The position numbers were made by a program, and so were the translations under genes. The notes below the pieces were generated by a model. The model worked only from the letters and a program-made list of their open reading frames with translations, was not told where the DNA came from and did no database searches. From QPJE01 sp051747745 (GTDB lineage: Bacteria > Bacillota > Halanaerobiia > Halanaerobiales > Halanaerobiaceae), in assembly GCA_051747745.1 (NCBI GenBank), contig JBNJGL010000014.1, positions 1 to 44,405 of the forward strand: DNA of 44,405 bases, read 5' to 3'. Shown one piece after another: positions 16,372 to 23,993 of the stretch (positions within the stretch are counted from its first letter, which is position 1; each line of letters opens with the position of its first letter).

Positions 16372-17355
16372 TTAATAGTCATAACCTGTATCATCTGCAA
16401 ACAGGTCTTCCAGTGCTTCTTCTGCAGCCGGAAACTCATCGTTGCGTGCATATTCAACAGAATCTTCGATAATTTTAGTATATTTGCTCCATATTTCATT
16501 TTTCTTTTCATCATCAAGATAACCATTGTCTTTCAAATATTTTTCAAATCTTCCGATAGGTTCATTTTTCCATTTTTCTTCTACTTCAGCATCATCACGA
16601 TAATTCATAGGATCACCAACAAAATGACCTTTTAAACGATATGTTTTACACTCAAGTAATACAGGGCCAGAACCTTCTCTAACTGCTTTCACAATTTCTC
16701 CTGCTGCTTCATGTACTGCAAGCAGATCATTTCCATCAACAGTAACACCTTTTACATTATAACCTTTGGCTCTATCAGCTACATTTTTAACTGATGTTGC
16801 ATACTCCGAATTAACGGTTGATGCATAATTGTTGTATTCAACCACAAAAATAATAGGCAGCTGATATATAGAAGCCCAGTTTAATGCTTCATGAAAAGCA
16901 CCTCTATTTGACGCCCCATCACCAAAAAAAGCGACAACAACCTGATCAGTTTTCTTAATCATTTTAATTGCCATTCCTGCACCAGCGGCAATCGGCAGCC
17001 CGCCTGCAACCTCTCCATTTGCTCCTAATACTCCAAGATCAAAATTCATAATGTGCATGGAGCCGCCTTTACCCTTACAGTAGCCTGATTTTTTTCCATA
17101 TAATTCTGCCATCATTAACTTTGGATCTGCACCTTTAGCAAGCATATGACCGTGACCGCGGTGAGTACTTGTAATAAGGTCATCCTTACGCAGATGGTCA
17201 ATAATACCGGATGCAATTGCTTCTTCTCCAATATAAAGATGAATAAATCCGGGAATTTCATTGTTGTAGAACTTTTCTTCTGCTTTCATTTCAAAAGTTC
17301 TAATCAAAACCATTTTTTCGTAAAGCTCAATTAATTTTTCTTTTGATAATTCCAT
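16372..17355 (-). CDS. acoA: E1 alpha subunit of an acetoin/2-oxoacid dehydrogenase
   Basis: 327 residues. The TPP-binding motif is clear: FFGDGASNRGAFHEALNWAS near 143-162 followed by VVEYNNYAST. Other E1 alpha marks are IRTFEMKAEEKFY near 18-30, STHRGHGHMLAKGAD near 63-77 and GGSMHIMNFDLGVLGANGEV near 96-115. The short length, lacking phosphorylation loops, fits bacterial AcoA. It is the first gene of acoA-acoB-dctP-dctQ-dctM-acoC and follows GGAGGTGAG. A sigma-54 promoter 25 bases upstream and the adjacent divergence-free activator gene imply induction by a metabolite, as for the aco systems of Bacillus and Clostridia. Confidence 0.93.
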   Translation of the reverse strand: MELSKEKLIELYEKMVLIRTFEMKAEEKFYNNEIPGFIHLYIGEEAIASGIIDHLRKDDLITSTHRGHGHMLAKGADPKLMMAELYGKKSGYCKGKGGSMHIMNFDLGVLGANGEVAGGLPIAAGAGMAIKMIKKTDQVVVAFFGDGASNRGAFHEALNWASIYQLPIIFVVEYNNYASTVNSEYATSVKNVADRAKGYNVKGVTVDGNDLLAVHEAAGEIVKAVREGSGPVLLECKTYRLKGHFVGDPMNYRDDAEVEEKWKNEPIGRFEKYLKDNGYLDDEKKNEIWSKYTKIIEDSVEYARNDEFPAAEEALEDLFADDTGYDY

Positions 17356-17379
17356 TTTCTCACCTCCACCTTATATATA

Positions 17380-17397
17380 ATGCAATTATTATTCCAA
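17380..17397 (-). promoter_or_regulatory. Sigma-54 (RpoN) promoter of the aco-TRAP operon
   Basis: Minus-strand TTGGAATAATAATTGCAT matches TTGG-N10-spaced -24/-12: GG at 17395-17394, then exactly ten bases, then GC at 17383-17382 in TTGCAT. Transcription would begin near 17371, directly before the acoA ribosome binding site. A sigma-54 activator gene lies immediately upstream. Confidence 0.8.
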
Positions 17398-17461
17398 TAA
17401 ATATAATTTTCATAATCTTATATATATAAAGAATTTTAGCAGATTTCAAACTAGAAAAAAA

Positions 17462-17512
17462 TAACATGTCCATATTATGAACATATATTGTGTTCATTTA
17501 TTGGACATGTTA
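17462..17512. promoter_or_regulatory. Large dyad upstream of acoA: candidate activator-binding site or activator-gene terminator
   Basis: Two nested inverted repeats share one centre at 17487: outer TAACATGTCCA/TGGACATGTTA (17462-17472, 17502-17512) and inner ATGAACA/TGTTCAT (17477-17483, 17491-17497). It lies 65-115 bases upstream of the sigma-54 -24 element, the right distance for an enhancer, and 15 bases after the activator stop, where a terminator could also sit. It lacks a T tract on the minus strand, which favours a protein-binding site. Confidence 0.65.
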
Positions 17513-17526
17513 ATATATTGAACAGT

Positions 17527-19404
17527 TTAATTTATGTTTTTATAAATGGTAGTTCTGCTCACTCCAAGTCGGCGGGCTGCTTCAGAAACATTATTGTCAC
17601 AAACTGAAAGAACCCTTTTTATATATTCTTTTTCCATATCATTTAAAGACAATATTTCTTTAAAGGAATTTTTCTCTATTAAAAATTCATTTTTTCCATT
17701 ACTTTTTTCATCCTTTTCATTCTGCCCGTGTTGAAAATTAACAATATCTTTATAACTTATCATTTCATCTTGAGCAAAATTAACAAGTCTTTCTATACAG
17801 TTTTCCAATTCTCGTACATTACCGGGCCAGCTTTTCTCCTCCAGGTAATTCATCGCATGTTCAGTAAAACCAGATATATCTTTATTTAATTTCTCGGCAA
17901 AAGTTGTAAGAAAATGATTTGCCAGCAGCCTAATATCATTTCCTCTATCTTTTAATTCAGGAATATTTATATTGAGAACATTTAATCTGTAGTACAAATC
18001 ACCTCTAAAATTATTTTTTTCTACTTCTTTTGATAAATCTTTATTTGTGGCAGCAATAATCCTAACGTCAATAGGAATAACCTCTGATCCTCCAATTCTC
18101 ATCAGCTTCCGCTCCTGAATAACCCTCAGCAGTTTAACCTGCATATTGAGAGGCATTTCTCCAATTTCATCCAGAAAAATTGTGCCCCCATTTGCCATTT
18201 CAAATTTACCGGGTCGCCCACCTTTGCTGGCACCGGTAAATGACCCTTCAACATAGCCAAATAATTCACTTTCAATTAATTTCATCGGTAGTGCTGAACA
18301 ATTAATTGCCAAAAAAGGTCCATCCTGTCTGCCCGAAGCTCTGTGTATAGATTGGGCAAATAGTTCTTTTCCTGTCCCGGTCCTGCCTGTAATTAAAACA
18401 TTAGAATCACTTTCTGCAGCTATCCGTGCAATACGCTTACTTTTATTAATTTCTTCACTCTCTCCAATAATATCATCAAAGCAAAAACTGGCCTGTGCTC
18501 CGGTCATAACATTGACCATTTTTTTTACCCTCTTTATTTCTCTAAAAGTATCAAGTACTCCTTTTATATTTCCATTATCATCTTTTATTACAGTAGCTGA
18601 TTTAATAAAATGAAGAAGCTCCCCTTTTGATTTCAGAAAAAATTCTTTATCAACATAACCTTTACCACTTTTCAGCACATCTAGAATTACAGGTCGAAAA
18701 TCTACAATTTCTTTTATATGTTTTCCAATACAATCTTCTAAATTAACCTTCAAAATTTTTGCTCCGGCTTTATTGATAAATTTTACAACTGCATTTTTAT
18801 CGATGAAAATAATCCCTTCAGAAACCTGGTTTGCAATTGCCTCTTCAAATCTGTTTTTTTCATCAAGCTCTGCTTCCAGTTTTTTCATTTTTATCTGATT
18901 CTTTATATTATCAATACTTTCATTTACTGCAGGAAGTATTTGATTAAACTCCTCGTCCGAAAAGGTAATAAAACTCATTACACCAACCAAATTGTCCTGA
19001 AAATCAAAGATCGGGAAAGCAGCTGTATACCAGTTTTTTAACACTGCTGACTGATGTTCTTCCCCCAATAAAACCGCATATCTCCCGTTTTTTAGAACAC
19101 TGTCAACAACATTTTCTCCTACTTTTTCCGGATTCCAGCTATCTCCTGTATTAATATTATGTTTTTTCTGAAAATTTTCTACAATACTTTTCTTCCCAAA
19201 CAGCTTTAAAAGGTGCCGGTCTTTATTAAAAACTCCTATTATAAAATTTTCTGAGCCATAATTATCTTTCATCTTCTTTAAATTTTTATTAACTGCAGAA
19301 AAAAAATCATCCCAGTGTGTTTTTTGCTCACCTTCAGCCCATAAAAAACGATTTCTGCTTTTTTTCTCCTCTGTACTCATATAATCACTGGCAAAAAAAC
19401 TCAT
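17527..19404 (-). CDS. acoR: Sigma-54-dependent transcriptional activator (AcoR-like)
   Basis: 625 residues. N-terminal GAF-like sensor (about 30-165), coiled coil (165-190), PAS domain (about 190-290), AAA+ domain (about 310-545) and a C-terminal Fis-type helix-turn-helix (595-625, NVSEAARRLGVSRTTIYKNI). Walker A is GRTGTGKE at 340-347, Walker B TIFLDE at 408-413. The sigma-54 contact loop is GSFTGA (387-392), a mild variant of GAFTGA. The start follows GGGAGGT by 10 bases. It lies upstream of acoA in the same direction, 171 bases away, with a sigma-54 promoter between them. By position and domains it is the activator of the aco-TRAP operon, probably sensing acetoin or the transported acid through GAF/PAS (inference). 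Confidence 0.9.
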   Translation of the reverse strand: MSFFASDYMSTEEKKSRNRFLWAEGEQKTHWDDFFSAVNKNLKKMKDNYGSENFIIGVFNKDRHLLKLFGKKSIVENFQKKHNINTGDSWNPEKVGENVVDSVLKNGRYAVLLGEEHQSAVLKNWYTAAFPIFDFQDNLVGVMSFITFSDEEFNQILPAVNESIDNIKNQIKMKKLEAELDEKNRFEEAIANQVSEGIIFIDKNAVVKFINKAGAKILKVNLEDCIGKHIKEIVDFRPVILDVLKSGKGYVDKEFFLKSKGELLHFIKSATVIKDDNGNIKGVLDTFREIKRVKKMVNVMTGAQASFCFDDIIGESEEINKSKRIARIAAESDSNVLITGRTGTGKELFAQSIHRASGRQDGPFLAINCSALPMKLIESELFGYVEGSFTGASKGGRPGKFEMANGGTIFLDEIGEMPLNMQVKLLRVIQERKLMRIGGSEVIPIDVRIIAATNKDLSKEVEKNNFRGDLYYRLNVLNINIPELKDRGNDIRLLANHFLTTFAEKLNKDISGFTEHAMNYLEEKSWPGNVRELENCIERLVNFAQDEMISYKDIVNFQHGQNEKDEKSNGKNEFLIEKNSFKEILSLNDMEKEYIKRVLSVCDNNVSEAARRLGVSRTTIYKNIN

Positions 19405-19562
19405 CAGATTTCTTACCTCCCGTAATAATAAACTTGATTATAGATTATGATATAACTTATTAAATTACTCTGTTTAAATATAGTTCTATATTTTTCATTC
19501 TTTTCCTGCTATAACTTATGTAAAATATCAAAAAACTATTTTATACCCGAACCTAAAATAAC

Positions 19563-19584
19563 AGGGCCCCATTACTGGGGCCTT
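19563..19584 (-). terminator. Intrinsic terminator of the second chemoreceptor gene
   Basis: AGGGCCCCA/TGGGGCCTT hairpin with a 4-base loop; the minus strand continues GTTATTTTAG. It is 25 bases after the chemoreceptor stop and is strikingly GC-rich for this DNA. Confidence 0.75.
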
Positions 19585-19609
19585 AATTTATAATCTGTTT
19601 CATTACATA

Positions 19610-21790
19610 TTAATATTTAAATCTATTGATCATAGAATTAAGATTTTCTACCATTTCAACCAGTTCTGTTGAAGCCTCAACAACTACCTGAGTGGATGCA
19701 GACTGCTGTTCACTTGAAGCTGCCACTTCTTCTGCATTCGCTGCTGCCTGTTCACTCACCTGAGAAATTTCGTCAACAGCACGCTTAACATTCTGACTGT
19801 TATTATTCATATTATCTACCTGTTTGCGAATATTTTCAATCAGGCTCTGCAGTTCTTCAGCTTCTTCTGTAATCTCCTTAAACGATTCTGAAGTTACATT
19901 GATAGCTCCAACACTATCGGCAACCGCAGATTCATTTTCATCCATATTCTTAACCGCTTTTCCTACATCTTTCTGAATAGAATTAATCAGCTTTGTTATA
20001 TCTTCGGTTGCAGAAGCAGACTGTTCCGCAAGTTCTCTTATCTCATCTGCAACAACACTAAATCCTCTTCCCGCTTCACCAGCCCGTGCAGCCTCAATTG
20101 CTGCATTTAGAGCCAGAAGATTTGTCTGCGCCGCAATATCATTTATCAAATTGACAATTTCTCCAATTTCTCTGGAAGAGCTGCCCAGCGAATCTATAGC
20201 ATCAGATGTTGTTTTAGTGTTTTCTTTAACACGGGTAATACTGTTTTCAGATTCTCCCAGTGATTTATTACCTTCATCAATATTGTCCATAACATTCTCA
20301 GCTTTTTCAGCCATTGTATCAGAACTATTATTAATCATCTGTATCTGATTTCCTAATTCATTTATAGTTGCTGATGTCTCTTCAACCTGTGCTGACTGCT
20401 CTTCAGCACCGGATGCAACCTGCTGCATGGAATTTCCAACTTCTTCTGCAGAAGCTGATAATTCTTCACCAGTAGCAGTTAATTCCTGACTCGACGCTGC
20501 CAGAGTTTCAGCAATATCTTTCATGCTGCTCATTAATTCTTTCAGCACATCTGTTAATTTGTTGAACCAGGCTCCCAGAGTTTCAATCTCATTTCTATTA
20601 ACTTTTTTATAAACTTTACATTCTTCACAGCTTTCATATTCACCTTCAGTTATTTTGGGGCAGTGAATTTCTTTTCCAAACTGGGGAGCATAACTTCCAA
20701 CATCAAACCAGCATGTAACCCCATCTTTTTGAAAATCAGGACAATCTTCAACTCCACAGTCCATAATTTCAGAACAGTTTACTTTTTTGAGTGGATAAGA
20801 TACCGATAGATCTCCTAAAGCCATTTTTGCAAACATATCCTTAAAATCATCAAGTGGGTTAAATATTTTTCTGCTTATATAATATGCAACAGCAATTACA
20901 AATAAAATTCCGAGCACAGCAAATAATATAACACTTTTTTTCAGGGAATTAAGTGAAGATACAATTTCACTTCTATCATAAACTGCTTTAATATAACCGG
21001 CAGTTTCTCCCCTGTAATCATCAAAGGGTAAAAGCAGGAAATTGCTGCTGCCGGTATTTTTTATCACGGTTTCTCCACTTTTTATTTTGTCGATAGTCTC
21101 TGCTTCCACCTCATGGGGATCACTGTTTTCTGTGCTGACTATCCAGTTTTTCTGATTGTCTTCCCAGGCAACACTGCTGCTGTCTGCAAGTGAATATATA
21201 TAATATTCACCTCTAAAGCTGCTGTTCAGTTCCTGCAGAAAAGTTTCGCCCAGATCTGCTCCCATTTCTACTGTACCTATATGTTCTCCCTGATATGAAA
21301 CAGGTGATACAACTCTCAGTCCATATCCGCCACGACCTTCTTCTATTCCGCTGACCAGCTTCCTATCAGCATTTGCCTTATTAACTGTAAATCTAAAATC
21401 TTTAAGACTGTCTCCGTATTTATCTGGATTGTGCAGGCGCAGAAAAGAAGTGGAATCAGGTAAATGAAATTGAAACTGAGCCATTTTATCATCAATTGCC
21501 TTATATGATGATAAAAGCATGTTCCTCAGTGCTTCTCTGTCCCTTTCTGCAAATCTTTTTTTAATTACCTGATTGTTCGCCATAGTTAGAACCGATGTCT
21601 TAGCCTCCTCAATAGTTGAATTCAACTTTAGTTCAGCTGTATCTGCAATTGACTGCAAATTATTATATTCCTGGAGAATAATTTCTTCTGACATATTAGT
21701 AAATAAAAAGTAAGATAACAAAGATATTATAATAACCATACTAATACTGATTGTTAGCAAAAGTAGTGCTCTTAAAGAAATATTTTTCAT
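19610..21790 (-). CDS. Methyl-accepting chemotaxis protein with Cys-rich insert after HAMP
   Basis: 726 residues. Transmembrane helix at 8-30, periplasmic sensor (37-282) resembling double-Cache type 3 (FLRLHNPDKYGDSLKDFR near 116-133), second helix 287-306, then a HAMP start (RKIFNPLDDFKDMFAKMALG). Between HAMP and the signalling coil lies an unusual insert of about 60 residues with seven cysteines (C339, C345, C350, C360, C377, C388, C391). The signalling tip is AAQTNLLALNAAIEAARAGE. The insert resembles Cys-rich segments seen in some anaerobe chemoreceptors and may bind a metal or cluster and sense redox; this is inference. It ends NSMINRFKY, with no CheR tether. The ATG follows AGGTGATGCA. 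A consensus GCCGATAA lies 67 bases upstream. Confidence 0.94.
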   Translation of the reverse strand: MKNISLRALLLLTISISMVIIISLLSYFLFTNMSEEIILQEYNNLQSIADTAELKLNSTIEEAKTSVLTMANNQVIKKRFAERDREALRNMLLSSYKAIDDKMAQFQFHLPDSTSFLRLHNPDKYGDSLKDFRFTVNKANADRKLVSGIEEGRGGYGLRVVSPVSYQGEHIGTVEMGADLGETFLQELNSSFRGEYYIYSLADSSSVAWEDNQKNWIVSTENSDPHEVEAETIDKIKSGETVIKNTGSSNFLLLPFDDYRGETAGYIKAVYDRSEIVSSLNSLKKSVILFAVLGILFVIAVAYYISRKIFNPLDDFKDMFAKMALGDLSVSYPLKKVNCSEIMDCGVEDCPDFQKDGVTCWFDVGSYAPQFGKEIHCPKITEGEYESCEECKVYKKVNRNEIETLGAWFNKLTDVLKELMSSMKDIAETLAASSQELTATGEELSASAEEVGNSMQQVASGAEEQSAQVEETSATINELGNQIQMINNSSDTMAEKAENVMDNIDEGNKSLGESENSITRVKENTKTTSDAIDSLGSSSREIGEIVNLINDIAAQTNLLALNAAIEAARAGEAGRGFSVVADEIRELAEQSASATEDITKLINSIQKDVGKAVKNMDENESAVADSVGAINVTSESFKEITEEAEELQSLIENIRKQVDNMNNNSQNVKRAVDEISQVSEQAAANAEEVAASSEQQSASTQVVVEASTELVEMVENLNSMINRFKY

Positions 21791-21856
21791 TGCATCACCT
21801 GGCCCTTCTAATTTTTTTTAGAAATTTGATAAAATTATTCTGCAGTTTCATTATTA

Positions 21857-21864
21857 TTATCGGC
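21857..21864 (-). promoter_or_regulatory. Sigma-D/FliA-like -10 element
   Basis: Minus-strand GCCGATAA, identical to the element before the first chemoreceptor gene, 67 bases before this ATG. The -35 region is occupied by the T tract of the yaiI terminator and does not match TAAA well. Confidence 0.6.
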
Positions 21865-21883
21865 AGTCATAAAAAAAAGATAA

Positions 21884-21917
21884 CCAGCTTCAGAAGTACT
21901 GTGTCTTCATCAGCTGG
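21884..21917 (-). terminator. Intrinsic terminator of the eamA-kdsC-yaiI operon
   Basis: CCAGCT/AGCTGG stem with an inner GAAG/CTTC pair, followed on the minus strand by TTATCTTTTTTTT. It lies about 55 bases after the yaiI stop. Confidence 0.8.
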
Positions 21918-21972
21918 CTTTAGATAACATATGCTCTTTATATTGATATTATTTAACTTAATTTAATTTTTT

Positions 21973-22440
21973 TCAAATATTTTCGTCATTATTTGACAGA
22001 TTATTTTTTTCAATTAAAAACTTTAATTTCTCAGCAAATCTTAAATCATCTGCCTCAGTTCTTTTTTTATGGGAATTATGGCGTCCTGTTTTACGCCTCC
22101 ATTTAAAGTTCTGATGTCTCTGCATTAAAAGATAATCTATATTATTATCAGAAAAAATTTTGCCGGAAAAACTGATTACCTGGGCACCCTTTCCCAGAAC
22201 AACTGCTGCCAGACCATAATCACCTGTAACTACAATATCATTTTCCCGACAGAAATTAAATATTTCCATATCGGCAGACTGATATTTCTGATCAACTACA
22301 AATATCTTGCCATAATCAACCGTAAGATGGTGATTTAAATCAGTAAAAATATCAAGCTCAATTCCATATTCCTCGGCAGTACTTTCTACTATTCCAACAA
22401 CAGGACATCCATCACCATCTACTAAAATTCTCATTTTCAA
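21973..22440 (-). CDS. YaiI/YqxD family protein (DUF188, UPF0178)
   Basis: 155 residues. The family signature is plain: ILVDGDGCPVVGIVESTAEE at 4-23, NHHLTVDYGKIFVVDQ near 36-51, ADMEIFNFCRENDIVVTGDY near 56-75 and the basic C-terminal RRKTGRHNSHKKRTEADDLR near 114-133. The acidic D/GD motifs recall PIN-like nuclease folds, but the cellular role of the family is not established. Its ATG overlaps the kdsC stop by four bases (ATGA), so translation is coupled. It is the last gene of the EamA-KdsC-YaiI operon. Confidence 0.93.
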   Translation of the reverse strand: MKMRILVDGDGCPVVGIVESTAEEYGIELDIFTDLNHHLTVDYGKIFVVDQKYQSADMEIFNFCRENDIVVTGDYGLAAVVLGKGAQVISFSGKIFSDNNIDYLLMQRHQNFKWRRKTGRHNSHKKRTEADDLRFAEKLKFLIEKNNLSNNDENI

Positions 22441-22940
22441 TCTTTGTACCTGTCAAGAATTATATCCAGCTGACCGGTTTTTCTAAATAAATGCTGTAAA
22501 ATTTGTCTTACAGCACCATTACCACCATTATAATCAGAGATATAATCTGCTATTTTTTTTACAGCTTCTGCTGCATCAGCAGGACAGCCGGCAAAAGCTG
22601 CTTTTTTCATGACTTTAAAATCATTTAAATCATCACCCAAATAAGCTATATTTTCAAAAGTAATTTCTTTGTCCTCCATTATCTCTTTAAGTTTGCCCTC
22701 TTTGTCCTTTATATCCTGATAAAGTTCTTCTATTCCAAGTTCTGCCGCTCTTCTTTCAACTATCTTTGATTTCCGCCCAGTTATAATTATTATATCAATT
22801 CCAGTTCTTAGAGCTCCGGCAACCATAAGACCGTCCTTTACATTAAAGGCTTTCATCTCATTATCATAATTATCCAGATAAACTTTTCCATCTGTGAGTG
22901 TTCCATCTACATCAAGAAAAATAGTATTTATTTTTTCCAT
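22437..22940 (-). CDS. kdsC: KdsC-like HAD phosphatase (3-deoxy-D-manno-octulosonate 8-phosphate phosphatase family)
   Basis: 167 residues of a small capless HAD hydrolase. Motif I is FLDVDGTLTDGKVYLDNYDN (8-27), the KDG loop is FNVKDGLMV (33-41), motif II is IIITGRKS (51-58) and motif IV is YLGDDLNDFKVMKKA (99-113). DVDGTLTDGKVY is characteristic of KdsC, which removes phosphate from Kdo-8-phosphate in LPS synthesis. The related sugar phosphatases (N-acylneuraminate-9-phosphatase type) cannot be fully excluded. It implies an outer membrane with Kdo-containing LPS, as in diderm Firmicutes. Start behind GGAG; 15 bases after eamA. Confidence 0.88.
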   Translation of the reverse strand: MEKINTIFLDVDGTLTDGKVYLDNYDNEMKAFNVKDGLMVAGALRTGIDIIIITGRKSKIVERRAAELGIEELYQDIKDKEGKLKEIMEDKEITFENIAYLGDDLNDFKVMKKAAFAGCPADAAEAVKKIADYISDYNGGNGAVRQILQHLFRKTGQLDIILDRYKD

Positions 22941-22955
22941 TATATCAGCTCCATC

Positions 22956-23843
22956 TTAAGATATTTCTGCCTCAGCTTCTCTTTGTACCGCCAGATGATA
23001 TTCTTTCTGTTTAGCTCTATAATTGAGATACCCTGCTGTTATAATCAGTATACCACCAACAAGACTCAGTAAATCCGGTATTTCGCTGAAAAATATAAGT
23101 CCAAGTACTGTAGAAAATATTATATTAGCATAAGTATAAATTGCAAGTTCTCCTGCTTCTGCATATCTATACGCATTTGTCATAAAAAGCTGAGCTGCAG
23201 CTGCAAAAATTCCTACTGCCAGCAGGGCAATTATTTCCATCCCCTCTGGAACAACAAACTGCCCTTTCAGCATAAAAGGAATCATGGCCAGAGTGGAATA
23301 AAGACAAAAGTAAAATACTACTGTCCCTGCTGCATCGGTTTTACGCAGATGTCTTACAATGGTATAAGCTATCCCGGCAAAAAATCCAGCAGAAAGTCCA
23401 ATTAGTGATGGGAAAATATTTGAATCAAAGCCAGGTTTTATTACAAATACAGCACCGGAAAGTGCAATAATTAAAGCAAGAATCTGTTTTTTAGTAATCT
23501 TTTCTTTCAAAAATATAGCTGCAAATATCATAACAAAAAATGGAGATACTTTATTTAATATAACTGCATCAGAAAGTTTAATTTCACTTAACGCATAAAA
23601 ATATGTAGCGATACCAAGCAGACCAAAAAAACTTCTCAAAAAAAGCATTTTTTTATTATTACCTGCCAGGCTGGCTCCATTTTTTTTGACAATAGCTGCT
23701 GCAACAAAAATCCCCACCAGATTTCTGAAAAATATCTTTTCTGCATTTGGAATATCTCCAAGAAATTTAACAGCAGAAGCCATTAAAGCAAAAAATAATG
23801 ATGACAGCAAAATATAGATTATTCCTTTTTTCCGGCTGTTCAT
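22956..23843 (-). CDS. EamA/DMT-family permease
   Basis: 295 residues, ten hydrophobic segments arranged as two EamA repeats (about 5-135 and 145-275). Typical features: PNAEKIFFRNLVGIFVAAAI in the first repeat, the helix-4 NKVSPFFVMIFAAIFLKEKI near 96-115 with its conserved xFLxE, and the matching FSTVLGLIFFSEIPDLLSLV in the second repeat. Members export amino acids or other metabolites; the substrate is not predictable here. GAGGTGC lies 7 bases before the ATG. It leads the operon with kdsC and yaiI; no clear promoter was identified in the 85 bases after the preceding terminator. Confidence 0.9.
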   Translation of the reverse strand: MNSRKKGIIYILLSSLFFALMASAVKFLGDIPNAEKIFFRNLVGIFVAAAIVKKNGASLAGNNKKMLFLRSFFGLLGIATYFYALSEIKLSDAVILNKVSPFFVMIFAAIFLKEKITKKQILALIIALSGAVFVIKPGFDSNIFPSLIGLSAGFFAGIAYTIVRHLRKTDAAGTVVFYFCLYSTLAMIPFMLKGQFVVPEGMEIIALLAVGIFAAAAQLFMTNAYRYAEAGELAIYTYANIIFSTVLGLIFFSEIPDLLSLVGGILIITAGYLNYRAKQKEYHLAVQREAEAEIS

Positions 23844-23929
23844 AAAAATAGCACCTCATCTTATAAATTTAATCAATTGTTGAGATTTATTATCAGTTAT
23901 TATATATCTTTTAACATTTACTGTAAAGC

Positions 23930-23958
23930 AAAAACTCCACCATTATAGTGAAGTTTTT
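23930..23958 (-). terminator. Intrinsic terminator of the peptide ABC operon
   Basis: AAAACTCCAC/GTGAAGTTTT arms with one mismatch and a 7-base loop; minus strand ends GGAGTTTTTG. It is about 35 bases after the oppF stop. Confidence 0.8.
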
Positions 23959-23993
23959 ATATTAAAAATATTTAGATAGTAAATTATATCAGT

